Shown here in pieces: positions 47,429 through 56,553 of a stretch of DNA of 64,000 nucleotides (its first letter is position 1; each line of letters starts with the position of its first letter). The stretch is from Labrys miyagiensis (lineage in GTDB: Bacteria; Pseudomonadota; Alphaproteobacteria; Rhizobiales; Labraceae): the NCBI RefSeq assembly GCF_030160835.1, contig NZ_BSPC01000096.1:121135-185134 (forward strand). Reading direction: 5' to 3'. The translations under genes were made by a program, and so were the position numbers. The notes below the pieces were generated by a model. That model was not told where the DNA came from. It ran no database searches and worked only from the letters and a program-made list of their open reading frames with translations.

Positions 47429-48868
47429 ATGGCATTGGTTCAAAAAAGATCCAATTTTGGTAAAAAAGTACGAACCAATCTGGCGGATTGGTCGTCGCTG
47501 ATGCCTGTGCTGCCGGGAGAGGGAGCGCGTATGCGCGAACTCTATGCCGCCATCCGCAAGCTGATCGAGAACGGGCAGGCGCCTCCGGGCACAAAATTGC
47601 CCACCACGCGCGATCTGGCGAAGCGTCTGGGCCTCTCGCGCGCTGCCGCGGTTGCGGCTTTCGAGATGCTGGTCGCCGACGGTTTCGCCGAGGCCCGCGT
47701 GGGGGCGGGGACCTTTGTGGCCGCGCAGGTGCCCGTAGTGAGGACGGCGACTGCGGCATCCGTGCCACCCGTCCCGCCCGCGCAGCCACTGCCCTGCGAG
47801 CTTGGCGTGGCCACCATCGATACCAAGACGATGGCCGTCTTCCGCCGCCTGCTGTCGCGCAGCCTCGCGCGGCCCGGCGCCGAACATTTCCACTACAGCG
47901 ACGCTCGCGGTGGCCAGGCCTTGCGCGAGGCGATCGCCGCCTATCTTACGACGGCGCGCGGCGTACGCTGCGATGCCGGGCAGATCGTCGTGACCACCGG
48001 CACCATGCACGGCATGAATCTCGTCCTTCGAGCCGTATCGAGCCCTGGGGATACAGCCTGGATGGAGGATCCCTGCTACACCATGGCAAAGGCGGTGCTG
48101 GAGAGCGTGGGCGTCCGAATCGCCGGCATTCCCGTGGATGAGGAGGGGCTCGATCCGCAACTCGGCGAGGCGCTCGCACCACAGGCGCGGCTCGCTTATG
48201 TCACGCCTTCCCATCAGTTTCCGCTTGGCGTACCCATGACCATGCGCCGCCGCCTCGCCCTGCTCGACTGGGCACGGCGCAGGCAGACCTGGATCATCGA
48301 GGATGACTATGACAGTGAATACCGCTTCGCCGGCCCGCCGCTGACGGCTCTACAGGGCATGGATGGAGCCGAGCGCGTCGTCTATCTCGGCACCTTCTCC
48401 AAGGTGCTCTTTCCGGGGATCCGGATCGGCTACGCCGTGATACCCAGGTCCTTGCTGGCCCGCGTGCTCGAATTCAGGGCCCATATTGATCGCCAGCCGC
48501 CGACACTGGCCCATGCGGCTGTCGCCGAATTCCTCGACGGCGGACATTTCGCCGCCCATCTGCGCCGCGCCCGACGCCGGATCGAGGCCGCCCGCGATGC
48601 GCTGGTCTCCGCGCTGACTATGCATGCCGGGGGCGCCTTGAGCGTGTCGGCCCCGGAGCAGGGATTGCATCTAGTGGCAAGACTGGGCGGCAACCGCGAC
48701 GACAGCGCGATTGTTCGCGAATTGCTGGTTGCGGGCGTGGGCGCCAGGGCCCTCTCGCCGATGTATCTCGCTCTTCCGCCCCAGCAGGGCCTGGTGCTCG
48801 GCTTTTCCGGCTTCGGCGAGGCGGACCTGACCGCCGCCGCGATCCGGATCTGTGAGGTGTTGCGATAG
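47429..48868 (+). CDS. MocR/PdxR-type PLP-binding GntR regulator
   Basis: 479 residues: an N-terminal winged-helix domain (MRELYAAIRKLIENGQAPPG, LPTTRDLAKRLGLSRAAAVA) fused to an aminotransferase-like domain with the PLP lysine in LGTFSKVLFPGIRIGYAV. Members sense PLP or an aldimine and control B6 or amino-acid genes. The ATG at 47429 (AAGG 6 bp upstream) keeps the conserved DW..L block at the N-terminus. An inverted repeat, ATTGGTTC (47434) and GAACCAAT (47472), lies in the first codons and may be an operator. Likely regulates the divergent flavoprotein. Confidence 0.9.
   Translation: MALVQKRSNFGKKVRTNLADWSSLMPVLPGEGARMRELYAAIRKLIENGQAPPGTKLPTTRDLAKRLGLSRAAAVAAFEMLVADGFAEARVGAGTFVAAQVPVVRTATAASVPPVPPAQPLPCELGVATIDTKTMAVFRRLLSRSLARPGAEHFHYSDARGGQALREAIAAYLTTARGVRCDAGQIVVTTGTMHGMNLVLRAVSSPGDTAWMEDPCYTMAKAVLESVGVRIAGIPVDEEGLDPQLGEALAPQARLAYVTPSHQFPLGVPMTMRRRLALLDWARRRQTWIIEDDYDSEYRFAGPPLTALQGMDGAERVVYLGTFSKVLFPGIRIGYAVIPRSLLARVLEFRAHIDRQPPTLAHAAVAEFLDGGHFAAHLRRARRRIEAARDALVSALTMHAGGALSVSAPEQGLHLVARLGGNRDDSAIVRELLVAGVGARALSPMYLALPPQQGLVLGFSGFGEADLTAAAIRICEVLR
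47434..47479. promoter_or_regulatory. Possible MocR operator
   Basis: ATTGGTTC (47434-47441) and its exact complement GAACCAAT (47472-47479) are separated by 30 AT-rich bases containing CCAATTTTGG. It is inside the start of the regulator gene and close to the divergent flavoprotein start. MocR regulators often bind spaced repeats of this type. Confidence 0.45.
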
Positions 48869-48927
48869 ATTCCCTGGGATCGCGGGCTTCACGGCCTGCA
48901 TCTTCAGGGATGCCTGCAATCGTAGGG
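48869..48927. repeat. Degenerate half palindrome G (convergent gap)
   Basis: CTGGGATCGCGGGCTTCACG (48874 on) followed by GGCCTGCATCTT and GATGCCTGCAATCG resembles a decayed, collapsed form of the outer module of palindromes A and B. Again it fills a gap between convergent stops (48868 and 48928). Confidence 0.55.
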
Positions 48928-49332
48928 CTATGCCTCCTGCGGCAGGCCGTCGGAGATCTCGTAATAGTCGCCCTTCTGGTTGACGCAGATATGTTTGACC
49001 AGCTTCAAGCCGGTTGGCTCGTTGAGGGAGCCGGCGGAGACCGAGATATGGTCGCTGCCCTTGCCGTCCCAGAAGATTTGGGTGCCGCATTTGGAGCAGA
49101 AGCCGCGCCGAGCCGTTGGCGAGGAACGATACCAGCGCAACTTGTTGGTGGGCGCGATCTCAAGATCGGCGGGATCGCAGGCGGCATAGGCAGCGAAATG
49201 GCTTTGCTGGCGTCGGCACAGGATACAGTGGCAGGCCCAGGCATCGCGCAACGCCCCCCGGATCGTGTAGCGCACCGAGCCGCACAGGCAGCCGCCGGTG
49301 GCCCGAACCGGGTTCTCGTTGACTTCGGCCAT
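48928..49332 (-). CDS. Gfa-like (CENP-V/GFA) zinc protein, copy 1
   Basis: 134 residues of the glutathione-dependent formaldehyde-activating enzyme family, a small zinc-binding fold. Cysteine motifs: GGCLCGSVRYTI, CHCILCRRQ and GFCSKCGTQIF. Whether it acts on S-hydroxymethylglutathione is uncertain, since most family members are uncharacterised. The start ATG at 49332 has AGGGAG 7 bp upstream. A close paralogue with a similar upstream region lies at 49511. Confidence 0.9.
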   Translation of the reverse strand: MAEVNENPVRATGGCLCGSVRYTIRGALRDAWACHCILCRRQQSHFAAYAACDPADLEIAPTNKLRWYRSSPTARRGFCSKCGTQIFWDGKGSDHISVSAGSLNEPTGLKLVKHICVNQKGDYYEISDGLPQEA

Positions 49333-49356
49333 CTCGGCACTCCCTGTAAATCCGGA

Positions 49357-49402
49357 TAATAGAACTGTATTTCTAACACTGTAGCGTTACTCGGGAGGCG
49401 AC
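49357..49402. promoter_or_regulatory. Duplicated upstream control block, copy 1
   Basis: TAATAGAACTGTATTTCTAA and the following GCGTTACTCGGGAGGCGAC align over 46 bp with 49966-50011 upstream of the second gfa copy. The conserved block probably holds the promoter and an operator. In copy 1 the downstream rightward gene is missing. Confidence 0.5.
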
Positions 49403-49461
49403 AAGGCTTGCCCATATCACCAGCTTTTCCTGCGTACCCCGAGACTTGGGCGAGCATTATT

Positions 49462-49513
49462 TCGACGCGTCCTTGCGATTCTCGACGATTCCGCCAAATC
49501 GCAAAACGCCTTA
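49462..49513. repeat. Dispersed 52-53-bp hairpin repeat, copy 2
   Basis: Reverse-orientation homologue of 10747-10799, with inverted arms TTGCGATT (49473 on) and AATCGCAA (49497 on) and the same ACGCGTCGA end. It carries the stop codon of the leftward gfa copy 2 and lies at the junction of the gfa duplication. Confidence 0.72.
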
Positions 49514-49942
49514 GCAGTTGCCATCACGAAGGGACTTTCCGCGCTCCTGCGGCAGGCCATCGGTGATCTCGTAGTAATCACCCTTCTGGCTCACATTGGT
49601 GTGTTTAACCAGTTTGAGCCCCGTCGGCTCATTGATCGTCGAGGCGGCGATGGAAATGTGGTTGCGGCCCGTGGTGACCGAGAAGATCTGAGCGCCGCAC
49701 TTGGAACAGAAGCCCCGGCGCGCCAAGGGTGAGGAGCGGTACCAGCGCAGCTTGTTGCTGGGTGCTATCTCGATATCGCCGGAATCGCAGGCGGCGTAGG
49801 CGCAGTAATGGCTATGCAGACGCCGGCACAGGATGCAGTGGCAGGCCCAGACATCGTGCAGGACACCCCGGATCGTGTAGCGCACCGAGCCGCATAGGCA
49901 GCCGCCGGTGGCCCGAACCGGCTTCTTGTTGACTTCACCCAT
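49511..49942 (-). CDS. Gfa-like (CENP-V/GFA) zinc protein, copy 2
   Basis: 143 residues, closely similar to copy 1 throughout (KPVRATGGCLCGSVRYTIRG, CHCILCRRLHSHYCAYAACD, RRGFCSKCGAQIF). The tail ERGKSLRDGNC differs from copy 1, and its stop lies inside a dispersed repeat. The ATG at 49942 follows GGAGG at 5 bp; an in-frame GTG 3 bp earlier is less likely. It is divergent from the DUF1127/ArsR pair and may be controlled by that ArsR protein. Confidence 0.9.
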   Translation of the reverse strand: MGEVNKKPVRATGGCLCGSVRYTIRGVLHDVWACHCILCRRLHSHYCAYAACDSGDIEIAPSNKLRWYRSSPLARRGFCSKCGAQIFSVTTGRNHISIAASTINEPTGLKLVKHTNVSQKGDYYEITDGLPQERGKSLRDGNC

Positions 49943-49965
49943 CACGACCTCCTTGCAATTCCAGA

Positions 49966-50011
49966 TAATAGGACTACATTTCTAGAACTATGGTGCTATT
50001 CAGGAGGCGAC
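49966..50011. promoter_or_regulatory. Duplicated upstream control block, copy 2
   Basis: Homologous to 49357-49402. It contains the small palindrome TTCTAGAA (49979-49986) flanked by ACTACAT and CTATGG, and ends with AGGAGG, the ribosome-binding site of the rightward DUF1127 gene. It probably contains a divergent promoter. Confidence 0.5.
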
Positions 50012-50012
50012 C

Positions 50013-50270
50013 ATGTTTGATTGGATCAAGGACATTCTCGACGATTTGCTTGCGGAGCGCGAGCGCCGTGTCAATATCAGGTACTTCGACGGGCTGAGCG
50101 ATCAGGTTCTCGGGGATATCGGCATCGAAAGATGCGATATTGAAAAATTGTTCGACAAGGCCGATCCTTACTGGCGCGGTCGGAGGCGGACATTCGGTGC
50201 TTATTGGGCCGCCTTTGTGGCTCTCGGAAGGGCGCGAAAACACAATGGCCTTGATGGATATGGCATTTGA
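50013..50270 (+). CDS. DUF1127-family small protein
   Basis: 85 residues. YFDGLSDQVLGDIGIERCDI matches the YjiS/DUF1127 motif of small alphaproteobacterial proteins; some are linked to RNA turnover or stress, but the role here is unknown. The C-terminal half (WRGRRRTFGAYWAAFVALG) is basic and aromatic. AGGAGG lies just upstream of the ATG. Its last 26 bp overlap the ArsR gene, so the two are likely coupled. Confidence 0.82.
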   Translation: MFDWIKDILDDLLAERERRVNIRYFDGLSDQVLGDIGIERCDIEKLFDKADPYWRGRRRTFGAYWAAFVALGRARKHNGLDGYGI

Positions 50271-50568
50271 CGATGCGGCGCGGTGCCTGGCTGAACTCGG
50301 CCACCCGCACCGTCTTCAGATCTTCCAGCTTCTGATCAAGGCAGGGGATACCGGGCTCGCGGTCGGCGAGATTCAGAAGGAACTCGGTATTCCCAAATCC
50401 ACCCTCGCCCATCATATCGCCCAGCTCATGGCCGCTGGGCTGATGACGCAGGAGCGCGAGGGCCGCGTGCAGCGTTGCCGCATCGCGGCCGGCAAGGCGC
50501 GCGCCTTCGTGACTTTCTTCGTCGCCGATTGCTGCGAAGGCCTGCCCGGCGTCGAACTGGCGATTTGA
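50245..50568 (+). CDS. ArsR-family winged-helix regulator
   Basis: 107 residues: LAELGHPHRLQIFQLLIKAG, the recognition helix region LGIPKSTLAHHIAQLMAAGL, and the wing REGRVQRCRI. It lacks the usual N-terminal CVC metal site; two adjacent cysteines occur near the C-terminus (VADCCEGLPG), so thiol or metal sensing is possible. Start ATG 50245 or 50254. It overlaps the DUF1127 gene and is a candidate regulator of the divergent gfa copy. Confidence 0.88.
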   Translation: MALMDMAFDDAARCLAELGHPHRLQIFQLLIKAGDTGLAVGEIQKELGIPKSTLAHHIAQLMAAGLMTQEREGRVQRCRIAAGKARAFVTFFVADCCEGLPGVELAI

Positions 50569-50634
50569 AGAGAGACAGCGCCCCTCTGCTGCTTTATAGG
50601 GACGCGATCCCTTTCATTGCGCTTCGGAATCTTG

Positions 50635-51642
50635 ATGTCCTTCCTGGTCGAAACACGTATCGTCACCGCTGATGAGGACGGCATGCGTCTCGACCGCTGG
50701 TTCAAGACGCATTTCCCGGACCTTGCCTTCGGCCATCTGCAGAAGCTGCTGCGCTCAGGCCAGGTCCGTGTCGACGGCGGGCGCGCCAAGACCAACGATC
50801 GCTTGGCCAAAGATCAGAGCATCCGCGTGCCGCCCTTGCCGAAATCCGAGCAGGGCGCATCCAATCCCCATATCGCGACCAAGCGTTCGGTGCAGGCGGA
50901 GAAGGACGCAGAGTTCATCCGCTCGCTGATCCTGCATGAAGACAAGGACGTGCTGGTGATCAACAAGCCGCATGGCCTCGCCGTGCAGGGCGGGTCGGGC
51001 ACAGAGCGCCATGTCGACGGCATGCTGGCGGCCCTGGCCGGCCCCGATGGTGAGAAGCCTCGTCTCGTCCATCGCCTCGACCGCGACACCTCCGGCGTGC
51101 TGGTACTCGCCAAGACCCGCAAGGCCGCTTCCGAACTCGGCGCCATCTTCCGCACCCGCTCGGCCCGCAAGATCTACTGGGCGCTGGTGAAGGGTGTGCC
51201 GTCGCCCAAGCAGGGCCGCATCTCGCTCTTCCTGTCCAAACAGCTCGGCATGGATGGCGAGAAAGTGCGCGTGATGAAGCATGGCGACGAGGAAGCCGTG
51301 CATTCGATCACCTATTATTCACTGGTAGACCGGGCCGCCAACTCGGTGTCCTGGCTGTCGCTGAAGCCCGTCACCGGCCGCACCCACCAGCTGCGCGCCC
51401 ATACCGCCCATATCGGCCACCCGATCATCGGCGATCCCAAATATGGCGAGGCGATGGAGAACATCCCCGAAGAGCTGCCGAAGAAGCTGCATCTGCACGC
51501 GCGTCGCATCACGCTGCCGCACCCGCGCGGCGGCACGCTCGATGTCACCGCGCCGCTGCCGCCCCATATGCGGCAGAGCTTCGACATCCTGGGCTTCGAT
51601 AGCTCGGCCTATGACCCCATCGTCGACGCGCCGGAGGATTAG
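50635..51642 (+). CDS. RluC/RluD-type pseudouridine synthase
   Basis: 335 residues: N-terminal S4 RNA-binding domain (LDRWFKTHFPDLAFGHLQKL, SGQVRVDGGRAK) and catalytic domain with the essential Asp in LVHRLDRDTSGVLVLAKT. It likely modifies 23S rRNA uridines; RluC and RluD cannot be separated here. The ATG at 50635 is preferred to an in-frame TTG at 50617. First of a tight three-gene run with the HAD phosphatase (6 bp) and ATP12 (overlap). Confidence 0.94.
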   Translation: MSFLVETRIVTADEDGMRLDRWFKTHFPDLAFGHLQKLLRSGQVRVDGGRAKTNDRLAKDQSIRVPPLPKSEQGASNPHIATKRSVQAEKDAEFIRSLILHEDKDVLVINKPHGLAVQGGSGTERHVDGMLAALAGPDGEKPRLVHRLDRDTSGVLVLAKTRKAASELGAIFRTRSARKIYWALVKGVPSPKQGRISLFLSKQLGMDGEKVRVMKHGDEEAVHSITYYSLVDRAANSVSWLSLKPVTGRTHQLRAHTAHIGHPIIGDPKYGEAMENIPEELPKKLHLHARRITLPHPRGGTLDVTAPLPPHMRQSFDILGFDSSAYDPIVDAPED

Positions 51643-51648
51643 GCCCAC

Positions 51649-52329
51649 GTGAAACTCGTCCTGTTCGATGTCGATGGCACGCTGCTCGACAGCCAGCATC
51701 TGATCCATGCTTGCCTGGTGCATATGTTTGAGCGCATGGGCCGCCCGTTGCTGCCACGCGCCGAGATGCTCGGCATTGTCGGCCTGTCGCTCGAACCGGC
51801 GGTGCGTCAATTGCTGGGCGAGGAGACCACCGCGGCCGAGATCGAGCAGGCTGCCGCCTATTATCGCGAGGCTTTCCTTTCTCGGGTGGACGATCCCAGC
51901 CATGCGCCGCCCCTGTTTCCGGGTGCGGCGGAGTTGGTGGCGACGCTGCGCCTGCGCGACGACGTCGTCCTCGGTATCGCCACCGGCAAATCCATGCGCG
52001 GTGTCGAGCGCATTCTCGATGGCTTCGGCTGGAGCAAGGGCGTGTTCGCCACCATCCAGACAGCCGACAAGGCGCCCTCCAAGCCCGATCCAGGCATGGT
52101 GTTGCAGGCAGCGCGCGAGGTGGGCCTGCCGCCCGAGCAGGCGATCATGATCGGCGATACCAGCTTCGATATCCTGATGGGCCGCGCCGCCGGAGCGGCG
52201 ACGGTGGGCGTCTCCTGGGGCAACCACCCAGTGGCGGAGCTGCGCGAGGCCGGAGCCGACCACATTATCGATACCTTCGACCAGCTTCTGCCGCTGGTCG
52301 ATGCCTTCAAGGTGCCGGAACCCTCATGA
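51649..52329 (+). CDS. HAD-family phosphatase (Gph-like)
   Basis: 226 residues. HAD motifs: LFDVDGTLLDS (nucleophile Asp), GIATGKS (motif II), lysine in APSKPDPGMV and MIGDTSFDILMGRAAG (motif IV). A phosphoglycolate phosphatase-like cap lies between. The start is GTG at 51649. Its stop overlaps the ATP12 gene by 4 bp. The actual substrate is unknown. Confidence 0.93.
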   Translation: MKLVLFDVDGTLLDSQHLIHACLVHMFERMGRPLLPRAEMLGIVGLSLEPAVRQLLGEETTAAEIEQAAAYYREAFLSRVDDPSHAPPLFPGAAELVATLRLRDDVVLGIATGKSMRGVERILDGFGWSKGVFATIQTADKAPSKPDPGMVLQAAREVGLPPEQAIMIGDTSFDILMGRAAGAATVGVSWGNHPVAELREAGADHIIDTFDQLLPLVDAFKVPEPS

Positions 52330-53114
52330 GCGACGAGCGCGATTTCTACGGCCATTGGTTTCGCGACGGTTCGGTTCCCGATCCCATGCATTCGGCCCAG
52401 AAGGGCATGAAGCCGGAACTGCCGAAACGCTTCTACAAACAGGCGCATATCGTCGAGAGGGACGGTCTCCATGCCGTGGCGCTCGATGGACGCGTGGCCC
52501 GCACGCCGGCCAAGGCGCTGCTGGGTTTCTCTTCGCCCGACATCGCGCAGGCGCTGGCCGGGGAGTGGAACGCGCAGGCCGATCATATCGACCCCTTCGC
52601 CATGCCGATGACACGCATCGCCAATTCGGCGATCGACGGCGTGTGCCAAACGCGCCAGGCGGTGATCGACGAGATCGCCAAATATGGCGGTTCGGACCTG
52701 CTGTGCTATCGCGCCGACACCCCCGCGGAGCTGGCGCGCCGGCAGAACGAGGCATGGAACCCCGTTCTGGAATGGAGTGTCCGGAATGTCGGGGCCGAAC
52801 TGACTCTGACCGAGGGCATCATCCACAAGGCTCAGCCGCCCGAGGCGCTGGCCGCCATCGCCCGGACCGTGTCGACCTTCGATGAGCTGGGCCTGGCAAG
52901 TCTCCATGTGATTACAACGCTCACCGGCTCGGTGGTGCTGGCGCTTGCGGTGGCCCGAGGCCATCTCGAGCCGGAGGCCGCCTGGGCGGCCGCGCATGTC
53001 GACGAGGATTACCAGATCGAGCTTTGGGGCAGCGACGAGGAAGCCCAGCAGCGCCGCGCCTGGCGCTGGCGCGAGATGGAAGCGGCGTCGCGGCTGCTGG
53101 GGATGCTGCGGTAA
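52326..53114 (+). CDS. ATP12-family F1-ATPase assembly chaperone
   Basis: 262 residues homologous to mitochondrial Atp12, which binds the F1 alpha subunit during assembly. KRFYKQAHIVERDGLHAVAL, LDGRVARTPAKALLGF and EWNAQADHIDPFAMPMTRIA are typical, as is the C-terminal LWGSDEEAQQRRAWRWREME. Translationally coupled to the HAD gene. A three-layer palindrome begins 5 bp after its stop. Confidence 0.95.
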   Translation: MSDERDFYGHWFRDGSVPDPMHSAQKGMKPELPKRFYKQAHIVERDGLHAVALDGRVARTPAKALLGFSSPDIAQALAGEWNAQADHIDPFAMPMTRIANSAIDGVCQTRQAVIDEIAKYGGSDLLCYRADTPAELARRQNEAWNPVLEWSVRNVGAELTLTEGIIHKAQPPEALAAIARTVSTFDELGLASLHVITTLTGSVVLALAVARGHLEPEAAWAAAHVDEDYQIELWGSDEEAQQRRAWRWREMEAASRLLGMLR

Positions 53115-53118
53115 TCCC

Positions 53119-53348
53119 TGGGAGCGCGGACGCCTTTCCTGGGACCGCAGGCGTCTCGCCTGCATCTTGGAAACGCCTCAGGTTCAGGAAGGGGCGAAAT
53201 CGGTGTGCCGGTCTTCAGACCGGCATCTTGCCGCACAGGTCGAGCGCATGCCGGTCTGAAGACCGGCACACCAATTTTAGCCAGCGCCCTGGACGAACGA
53301 AGAGCGGGCGAGACGCCTGCGGTCCCAGGAAAGACGTCCGCGCTCCCA
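53119..53348. repeat. Three-layer nested palindrome C (convergent gap)
   Basis: The outer arms 53119-53160 and 53307-53348 are 42 bp with one mismatch and join two modules end to end (GGGAGCGCGGACG then GGGACCGCAGGCGTC). The inner 25-bp arms 53202-53226 and 53248-53272 are perfect and carry GCCGGTCTTCAGACCGGC. It starts 5 bp after the ATP12 stop and ends 4 bp before the convergent aminotransferase stop. Confidence 0.9.
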
Positions 53349-53351
53349 GCA

Positions 53352-54635
53352 TTACCCTTCGCTGGCGAGGCGTTTCTCGCAAGCCGCCAGCAAGGCACAG
53401 AGCGTTACGGCATCCGCGGCCTGCTTCACCTCGGCGAGGCTCGGATAGGTCGGCGCGATGCGCAGCGTCTTGTCCAGCGGGTCCTTGCCATAGGGATGGG
53501 TGGAGCCTGCCGGCGTGAGCGCGAGCCCCGCCGCCTTGGCGAGGGCCACGACACGGTTCGCGGTGCCTTCCATCACATCGAGGATGATGAAGTAGCCTCC
53601 ATCAGGCTTCGTCCAGTTCGCAAAGCCATAGGGCGCCAGCCGGCTTTCGAAGGCTGCTTCCACCGCCGCGAATTTCGGCGCGATCAGGCTCCGGTGCTTC
53701 TCCATATGGTCATGGATGCCCTTGAGGTCCTTGAGGAAGCGGACATGGCGCAGCTGGTTGAGCTTGTCGGGGCCGATGGTGCGCTTGCCGGCGCTGTCGA
53801 GATACCAGCGCACATTGGTGGGGGAGCCCGCCAGGAAGGCGAGGCCTGCGCCGGCCAGCGTGACCTTCGAGGTCGAGGCGAAGATGATCGGGCGATCGGG
53901 ATTGCCGGCCTCGCTGCAGGCATCGAGAATGTTGCGCAGATGTGGGCGCTCGTCGCCGAGGTGATGCAGCGCATAGGCATTGTCCCACAGGATGCGGAAA
54001 TCGCCCGCGCCGGTCTTCATGCGCGCCAGGCGCTCCACCGTCTCGCTGCTGTAGGTCTCGCCGCTGGGGTTGGAATATTGCGGCACGCACCAGATCGCCT
54101 TGACCTTTGTATCGGCCACCAGGCGCTCGACTTCATCCATGTTGGGACCGTCGCCGGTAAGCGGTACCGGGACGAGCTTGATGCCAAAGGATTCGGCTAG
54201 CGCGAAATGCCGGTCATAGCCCGGCACCGGGCAGAGGATGGCGATCTCCTCTTCCTTCGACCAGGGCTTGCTGCCGCCGGGCACGCCGCGCAGGAGTGCG
54301 TAGACCAGGAAGTCATGCATCATGGCCAGGCTCGAATTGTTGCCCACCACGATCTGCGCCGCCGGCGCGCCCAGCACCGGCGCGAACAGGGCGCGCACCT
54401 CGGCGAGACCCTGCAGGCCGCCATAATTGCGGGCATCCTCGCCGGATTGGGTGAGATGGTCGCGATTGCCGGGCAGGGCCAGCATGCCGCTGGCGAGATC
54501 GAGCTGTTCGGGCGCCGGCTTGCCGCGCGTCATGTCGAGCGAGAGCTTGCGGCCCTTGAGCGCCTCATAGTCGCGCGTGAGATCGCGGTGCAGGGCGGCG
54601 AGGGCCTGCGCGTCCATCCGGGCCAGAGTCGACAT
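53352..54635 (-). CDS. PLP-dependent class I aminotransferase (MocR-like subgroup)
   Basis: 427 residues. The fold-type I core has VGNNSSLAMMHDFLVYAL, WCVPQYSNPSGETYS, the Asp of RILWDNAYALHHL and the PLP lysine in FASTSKVTLAGAG. KLSLDMTRGKPAPEQLDLAS near the start is typical of the subgroup related to aspartate aminotransferases. It has no DNA-binding domain. The ATG at 54635 is chosen because conserved sequence begins soon after. The substrate cannot be assigned. Confidence 0.92.
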   Translation of the reverse strand: MSTLARMDAQALAALHRDLTRDYEALKGRKLSLDMTRGKPAPEQLDLASGMLALPGNRDHLTQSGEDARNYGGLQGLAEVRALFAPVLGAPAAQIVVGNNSSLAMMHDFLVYALLRGVPGGSKPWSKEEEIAILCPVPGYDRHFALAESFGIKLVPVPLTGDGPNMDEVERLVADTKVKAIWCVPQYSNPSGETYSSETVERLARMKTGAGDFRILWDNAYALHHLGDERPHLRNILDACSEAGNPDRPIIFASTSKVTLAGAGLAFLAGSPTNVRWYLDSAGKRTIGPDKLNQLRHVRFLKDLKGIHDHMEKHRSLIAPKFAAVEAAFESRLAPYGFANWTKPDGGYFIILDVMEGTANRVVALAKAAGLALTPAGSTHPYGKDPLDKTLRIAPTYPSLAEVKQAADAVTLCALLAACEKRLASEG

Positions 54636-54778
54636 GGGAGTTTCCGTTCCTGATTGCTGCTGTGCGGGACTACAGCGCCGGCCGGAGCGGTTCAAGCAGA
54701 AAGCAGGCTTCCCCTCCACAGCTTCACCGGTTCGCCTCGCGCAAAATCGATGAAATTTTCAGAATCCCGGCTTATGGA

Positions 54779-54797
54779 TGACAAGCGGCATTTGTCA
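54779..54797. promoter_or_regulatory. Inverted repeat before pccB
   Basis: TGACAA (54779-54784) and TTGTCA (54792-54797) are separated by 7 bp, 26 bp upstream of the pccB start. It could be an operator or fold in the leader. TTTGTCA is only loosely like the TTTGCAA motifs near the pccA side. Confidence 0.35.
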
Positions 54798-54822
54798 CAA
54801 CGAGCCGCAGGAAACGCCGTTC

Positions 54823-56355
<1,533 letters not shown>

Positions 56356-56357
56356 TG

Positions 56358-56553
56358 CTGGGAGCGCGGAGATTTTCCTGGCACCGCTGTGGTCCCAGTT
56401 GTCCAGGACGCGAGCCGAATCGGTGTGCCGGTCTTCGGACCGGCATGCCCGGGACCTATGTGGAAGATGCCGGTCTGAAGACCGGCACACCAAATTGCGC
56501 CTCTCCGGGAAACGCGGTGGTTCAAGAGGCGGACAAGATGTCCGCGCTCCCAG
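56358..56553. repeat. Composite nested palindrome D, overlapping a gene end
   Basis: The outer arms CTGGGAGCGCGGA (56358-56370) and complement (56541-56553) are 13 bp. The inner 25-bp arms 56422-56446 and 56467-56491 carry the GCCGGTCTTC..GACCGGC module with one A-to-G difference. The right outer arm lies inside the last codons of the convergent esterase gene, so the insertion appears to have redefined its 3' end. Confidence 0.88.

Noticed and set aside
53352-54635. Aminotransferase as a MocR-type regulator
   Set aside because: It has only the aminotransferase fold and no N-terminal winged-helix domain.
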